64,000 nucleotides of DNA from Frateuria hangzhouensis. GTDB lineage: Bacteria; Pseudomonadota; Gammaproteobacteria; Xanthomonadales; Rhodanobacteraceae. Both the position numbers and the translations under genes were made by a program. The notes beneath the pieces are model-generated. The model saw only the letters and a program-made list of their open reading frames with translations, ran no database searches and was not told where the DNA came from. Positions 60,911 through 64,000 of this stretch are shown one piece after another; the stretch's first letter is position 1; the number at the start of each line of letters is the position of its first letter. Location: NCBI RefSeq assembly GCF_026410505.1, contig NZ_JAPMIU010000005.1, positions 62,001 through 126,000 on the forward strand, given 5' to 3'.

Positions 60911-61842
60911 GGGTCGCTCCGCGCTCGCGGCACCAGCAACCGCAACGGCTGCGGCGCCACCTGGAAATGCAACGGCAGCGGCAGATGCTGGATCTCGCCG
61001 TCCAGCGCCAGCTTGATGCGCCGCCGCCGCGGCAGTGACACGTCCAGCTCGGCGAACGCGAAGCTGTCGACCTTCTCCACATCGCCGAGATGGCCGGACA
61101 ACCCGCGCACGGCCGCCAGGATCATCCGCCAACGGGCCAGCGGCGGCAGCACGATGCCGACCAATGCACCGCGCGTCACCGCATCGGCCTGGGGGATGCC
61201 GATGTGCTGAAGCTGCAACCGGTTGGCACCGACGACCAGGGTCGTGCTGCGGCGTACGTGCTCCAGACCGTCCTCGCGCAGCGACAGGCGCAGGTCCGGA
61301 TAGCTGCCCAGCAGCGCGCGCAGGCCGGAAAACAGCGCCACCAGGCGATGGCGGCCGTAGCGGCGCTTGTCCTGCTCGCGCCGTTCCAGCAGTTCGGGAT
61401 AAAGCCCCAGGCTGGCGTTCACCAGGAACACGCGGTCGTTGACCATGCCTACCGGCACCGCTGTTTCGCGCGCGTCCAGCAGGCCGTGCATGCCCTCGCC
61501 GGGGTCGCCTTCGGGCAGGCCGTGGCAGCGGCCGAAGAAATTGAAGGTGCCCTGCGGCAATGCACCCAGCGGCAGGCCCGCGGGCAGCACGGCCTGCACT
61601 ACCGCATTGATGGTGCCGTCGCCGCCGACCACCACCACCGCGCCATCGCGTGCCTGCGCCGCCGCCACCGCCTGCCCCGCCAACTCGCCCAGCTCGCGCG
61701 GGTGTCGCGCGCAGAACAGGCGGTACGGATGCGCCGCCGCATCGAGCGCGGCGCGGATGGCCTGCTCCGTCGCGGCCGCGTCGCCGCTGCCCGAGCGGCG
61801 GTTGAGCACCACGAAAAACGGTCGTGGGTGGCCGTGCGGCAT
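60907..61842 (-). CDS. YegS/DagK-like diacylglycerol kinase-family lipid kinase
   Basis: A 311-residue DAGK-catalytic protein. The NTP-binding [20 protein letters not shown] and the [14 protein letters not shown] loop (usually GTxNxxAR) are clear; the C-terminal beta-sandwich ([20 protein letters not shown]) contains the characteristic DGE. It likely phosphorylates diacylglycerol or phosphatidylglycerol. The ATG at 61842 is seven bases after the rhomboid stop. Stop and the next start overlap as GTGA. Confidence 0.9.
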   Translation of the reverse strand: MPHGHPRPFFVVLNRRSGSGDAAATEQAIRAALDAAAHPYRLFCARHPRELGELAGQAVAAAQARDGAVVVVGGDGTINAVVQAVLPAGLPLGALPQGTFNFFGRCHGLPEGDPGEGMHGLLDARETAVPVGMVNDRVFLVNASLGLYPELLERREQDKRRYGRHRLVALFSGLRALLGSYPDLRLSLREDGLEHVRRSTTLVVGANRLQLQHIGIPQADAVTRGALVGIVLPPLARWRMILAAVRGLSGHLGDVEKVDSFAFAELDVSLPRRRRIKLALDGEIQHLPLPLHFQVAPQPLRLLVPRARSDP

Positions 61843-61849
61843 GGATCTC

Positions 61850-62452
61850 CTACAGGCGTGGGTGCGAAAGCTCCGCAAGGAAGTGAGTGAACACCCTCGG
61901 CTCTATCAGCAGGGTGAAGGCCACGCCGTAGGCCGCGCCCCAAAGGTGCGCACTGTGGTTGATGTTGTCCCGCCCGGCACGGTCCATGTAGATCGAGTAA
62001 CCGATGTAGAGCACCGCATAGAGGATCGCGGGCATCGGCAATACGAACACGATGATGCGCGACCACGGCGCCAGCAGGATGAAGGCGAACAGCACCGCCG
62101 ACACCGCGCCCGAGGCGCCCAGGCTGTGGTAATTCGGATTGCGGCGGTTCTTCAGGTAGGTCGGCAGGATCGAGACCACCAGCGCGCCGATGTAGAACAG
62201 CAGGAAGCCGAGCCGGCCCAGTTCGGCGCCATAGAACTGCTCCATCAGCCGGCCGAAGAAGAACAGCGTGATCATGTTGAACAGCAGGTGGCCGAAGTCC
62301 GCGTGGATCAGCCCGTAGGTCACCAGCCGGTGGTATTCGCGATGCCGCTGGATCGCCGGCGGCCACAGGATCAGGTCGTCCATCAGCTTGGGCTTGTTGA
62401 AGGCCAGGAACGAGACGACGCAGGTGACGGCGATGATGGCCAGGGTAAGCAT
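61850..62452 (-). CDS. Rhomboid family intramembrane serine protease
   Basis: A 200-residue six-helix rhomboid. The catalytic Ser is in [16 protein letters not shown] (GASG, Ser about 114), the His in [14 protein letters not shown] (about 169), and [20 protein letters not shown] supplies the conserved H-x-x-x-N helix. It cleaves membrane-spanning substrates; here it heads a minus-strand operon with the lipid kinase (7-base gap). The start at 62452 places the first helix at the N-terminus. Confidence 0.92.
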   Translation of the reverse strand: MLTLAIIAVTCVVSFLAFNKPKLMDDLILWPPAIQRHREYHRLVTYGLIHADFGHLLFNMITLFFFGRLMEQFYGAELGRLGFLLFYIGALVVSILPTYLKNRRNPNYHSLGASGAVSAVLFAFILLAPWSRIIVFVLPMPAILYAVLYIGYSIYMDRAGRDNINHSAHLWGAAYGVAFTLLIEPRVFTHFLAELSHPRL

Positions 62453-62588
62453 GATCGCTGGGTTTCCCAGGAGACGGCGGACCCTCCATCTTGGCGTCCG
62501 TCCCGCGGATTGTCGACACGCGCGGCCACCCGCGCGGCGCCGCGGCGTATCATGCGCGGCCTTCTCCGCCCGCTCCCCACGGACACGC

Positions 62589-63470
62589 ATGGAACCGATC
62601 CGCTACCTGCATCTGGACGTCTTTGCCGCCAACTGTGGCGGCGGCAACCATCTGGGCGTGGTCACCGACGCGCGCGGCTGGAGCGACCAGCAGATGCAAC
62701 GCTTCGCACGCTGGACCGCACTGGTGGAAACCACCTTCCTGCTGCCGCCATCCACGCCGCAGGCCAGCTATCGCGTGCGCATCTTCACCCCGCATCACGA
62801 GATCCCGTTTGCCGGCCACCCCAGTGTCGGCAGCGCGCACGCCGCGCTGCTCTGCGGGATGGCGCGGCCGGTCGATGGCGTGCTTTGGCAGGAATGCGCC
62901 GCCGGCGTGCTGCCGATCCGCGTCGAGGGCGAGGGCGAGGCGCGCGACCTGCTGCTGAAGTCGCCCGGCGAGCGCGTGCTCGCCACCGGCCGCGACGCGC
63001 ACCCGCTGCTGGAGGCCACGCTGGCCGGCATCGAACTGGGCGCACTGGTGCCGGCGCTGGTCGACGGCGGGCGGCGCTGGTGGCTGGCCGAAGTCGCCGA
63101 CGAAGCAGGCCTGCGCGGCTGGCAGCCCGACCACAGCGCGATCGGCGCGCTGGCCCGCGCCACCGGCAGCATGGGCCTGTGTGCCTTCGCGCGCAGCGCA
63201 TCGGACGATTACCAACTGGTCGTGCGCGCCTTTCCCGCCGGCGTCGGCATCGTCGAGGACCCGGCCTCGGGCGCCGCCAATGGACTGATCGCGGCCTACA
63301 TCGCCCAGGCCGAGCCGCACGGCCTGCTGGCACGCGGCTACGCGATCAGCCAGGGCCGCGAGATGGGCCACGACGCGCGCCTGCTCGCGCGCATCGAGGC
63401 AGACGCGATCTGGGTCGGCGGCCGTGCGCGCACGGTGGTCGATGGCGTGCTGCATTGGACCGACGCATGA
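62589..63470 (+). CDS. PhzF family isomerase
   Basis: A 293-residue PhzF/YddE-fold protein. Motifs: [35 protein letters not shown] (catalytic Glu), [20 protein letters not shown], and the C-terminal [18 protein letters not shown]. Homologues isomerise or epimerise small acids; the phenazine role applies only to true PhzF within phz operons, and none is here. Overlaps the next gene by ATGA. Confidence 0.92.
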   Translation: MEPIRYLHLDVFAANCGGGNHLGVVTDARGWSDQQMQRFARWTALVETTFLLPPSTPQASYRVRIFTPHHEIPFAGHPSVGSAHAALLCGMARPVDGVLWQECAAGVLPIRVEGEGEARDLLLKSPGERVLATGRDAHPLLEATLAGIELGALVPALVDGGRRWWLAEVADEAGLRGWQPDHSAIGALARATGSMGLCAFARSASDDYQLVVRAFPAGVGIVEDPASGAANGLIAAYIAQAEPHGLLARGYAISQGREMGHDARLLARIEADAIWVGGRARTVVDGVLHWTDA

Positions 63471-63934
63471 GCGGGCCCGCGCAGATCTGGGTCGACGCGG
63501 ACGCCTGTCCCGGCCCGATCAAGGAAATCCTGTTCCGCGCCGCCGAGCGAGCGCAGGTGCAGGTGACCCTGGTCGCCAATCAGATGCTGCGCACGCCGAC
63601 CACGCGGTGGGTGCGTGCGATCCAGGTGGCCGGCGGCTTCGACGTGGCCGACAACGAGATCGTCCAGCGCCTGGCCGCGGGCGACCTGGTGGTGACGCAG
63701 GACATCCCGCTGGCCGCGCAGGCGATCGACAAGGGCGCGCTCGCCCTGCACCCACGCGGCGAGCTGTACACCCGCGAGACCATCGCGCAGCGGTTGTCGA
63801 TGCGCAATTTCATGGACGAGCTGCGCGGCGCCGGCGTCGATACCGGCGGACCTGCCACTTTCCACGCGCGCGACCGCCAGGCCTTCGCCAACCAGCTCGA
63901 CCGCTGGCTGCAGCAACGCCCGAAGATTGCGTAG
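63467..63934 (+). CDS. YaiI/YqxD family protein (DUF188, PIN-like)
   Basis: A 155-residue DUF188 protein: [20 protein letters not shown] at the N-terminus, [40 protein letters not shown] and [20 protein letters not shown]. The conserved Asp residues resemble a PIN-like nuclease site, but function is unknown. It is translationally coupled to the PhzF gene. The stop TAG is part of a GTAGAGTGGG string that resembles a REP arm. Confidence 0.93.
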   Translation: MSGPAQIWVDADACPGPIKEILFRAAERAQVQVTLVANQMLRTPTTRWVRAIQVAGGFDVADNEIVQRLAAGDLVVTQDIPLAAQAIDKGALALHPRGELYTRETIAQRLSMRNFMDELRGAGVDTGGPATFHARDRQAFANQLDRWLQQRPKIA

Positions 63935-63941
63935 AGTGGGC

Positions 63942-64000
63942 GCAGGGTGGGGCTTCAGCCCACCAGCTCCGATGGTGATCGAAGCGGTGGGCTGAAACCC
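63942..64000. repeat. REP family 1, copy 5 (cut by window edge)
   Basis: Left arm begins GCAGGGTGGGGCTTCAGCCC at 63942; the right arm GGTGGGCTGAAACCC runs into the right end of the window. It lies eight bases behind the YaiI-like gene. Confidence 0.85.

Noticed and set aside
62589..63470. PhzF gene as evidence for phenazine synthesis
   Set aside because: No other phz gene is present and PhzF-fold proteins are widespread in bacteria without phenazines.

Overview
The window is GC-rich chromosomal DNA with tightly packed genes, almost certainly from a gammaproteobacterium of the Xanthomonadales/Lysobacterales, most likely a Rhodanobacter- or Dyella-like member of the Rhodanobacteraceae. This rests on the recA-recX-alaS-csrA-tRNA-Ser order, two TonB-dependent receptors, a thiamine-controlled receptor/PnuT operon, a RegB/RegA pair, an AlgP-like histone protein and abundant REP-type intergenic palindromes. 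I see no prophage, insertion sequence, plasmid gene or CRISPR array, so this looks like core chromosome with a few accessory patches.

Layout. 1-2.2 kb: a TPM-domain/LemA group and dgkA. 2.4-6 kb: a POT peptide transporter and a RegB/RegA redox two-component pair. 6.1-10 kb: TonB-dependent receptor, sialidase-like beta-propeller and thioredoxin-like protein with overlapping or nearly abutting ends. 10.1-18.6 kb: tRNA-Ser, csrA, alaS, recX, recA, a CinA-type deamidase and mutS. 18.7-22 kb: a PLP trans-sulfuration enzyme divergent from an Lrp regulator, an Hsp15-like protein and an AEC transporter. 22.2-27 kb: a 1281-residue glycine-rich autotransporter behind a sulfotransferase, with a perfect CRP/Clp box upstream. 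27.2-32 kb: an APH-fold kinase, then a TPP riboswitch driving a TonB receptor, PnuT and an NTF2-like protein. 32-36 kb: CPBP protease, phosphodiesterase, a tiny membrane protein, an MpaB-type oxygenase and the frameshifted remains of a serine hydrolase. 36-42 kb: htpG, htpX, gluQ, a lone phaB-like reductase and tcdA. 41.8-44.6 kb: an anchored cytochrome c'-like protein, a CqsS-like histidine kinase and an unusual response regulator. 44.7-55.7 kb: assorted enzymes, two cold-shock genes with conserved leaders, YcaQ-like protein, phospholipase A1, SlyD-like FKBP, PBP4 and glutathione peroxidase. 56-64 kb: pncB, envelope lipoproteins, a histone H1-like protein, a rhomboid/lipid kinase/phosphoesterase operon, PhzF and YaiI-like genes.

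Themes. The most interesting signalling locus is the CqsS-like kinase with its regulator: the kinase resembles alpha-hydroxyketone receptors, but no CqsA/LqsA synthase lies nearby. The thiamine locus combines a TPP riboswitch with outer and inner membrane uptake genes and, upstream, a kinase of the fold used by thiamine kinase. The intergenic DNA holds at least two REP families, some of whose ends supply stop codons, and two copies of a ~150-bp composite element with 12-bp terminal inverted repeats. Gene functions are assigned by motif reading and remembered family features, not by database search.
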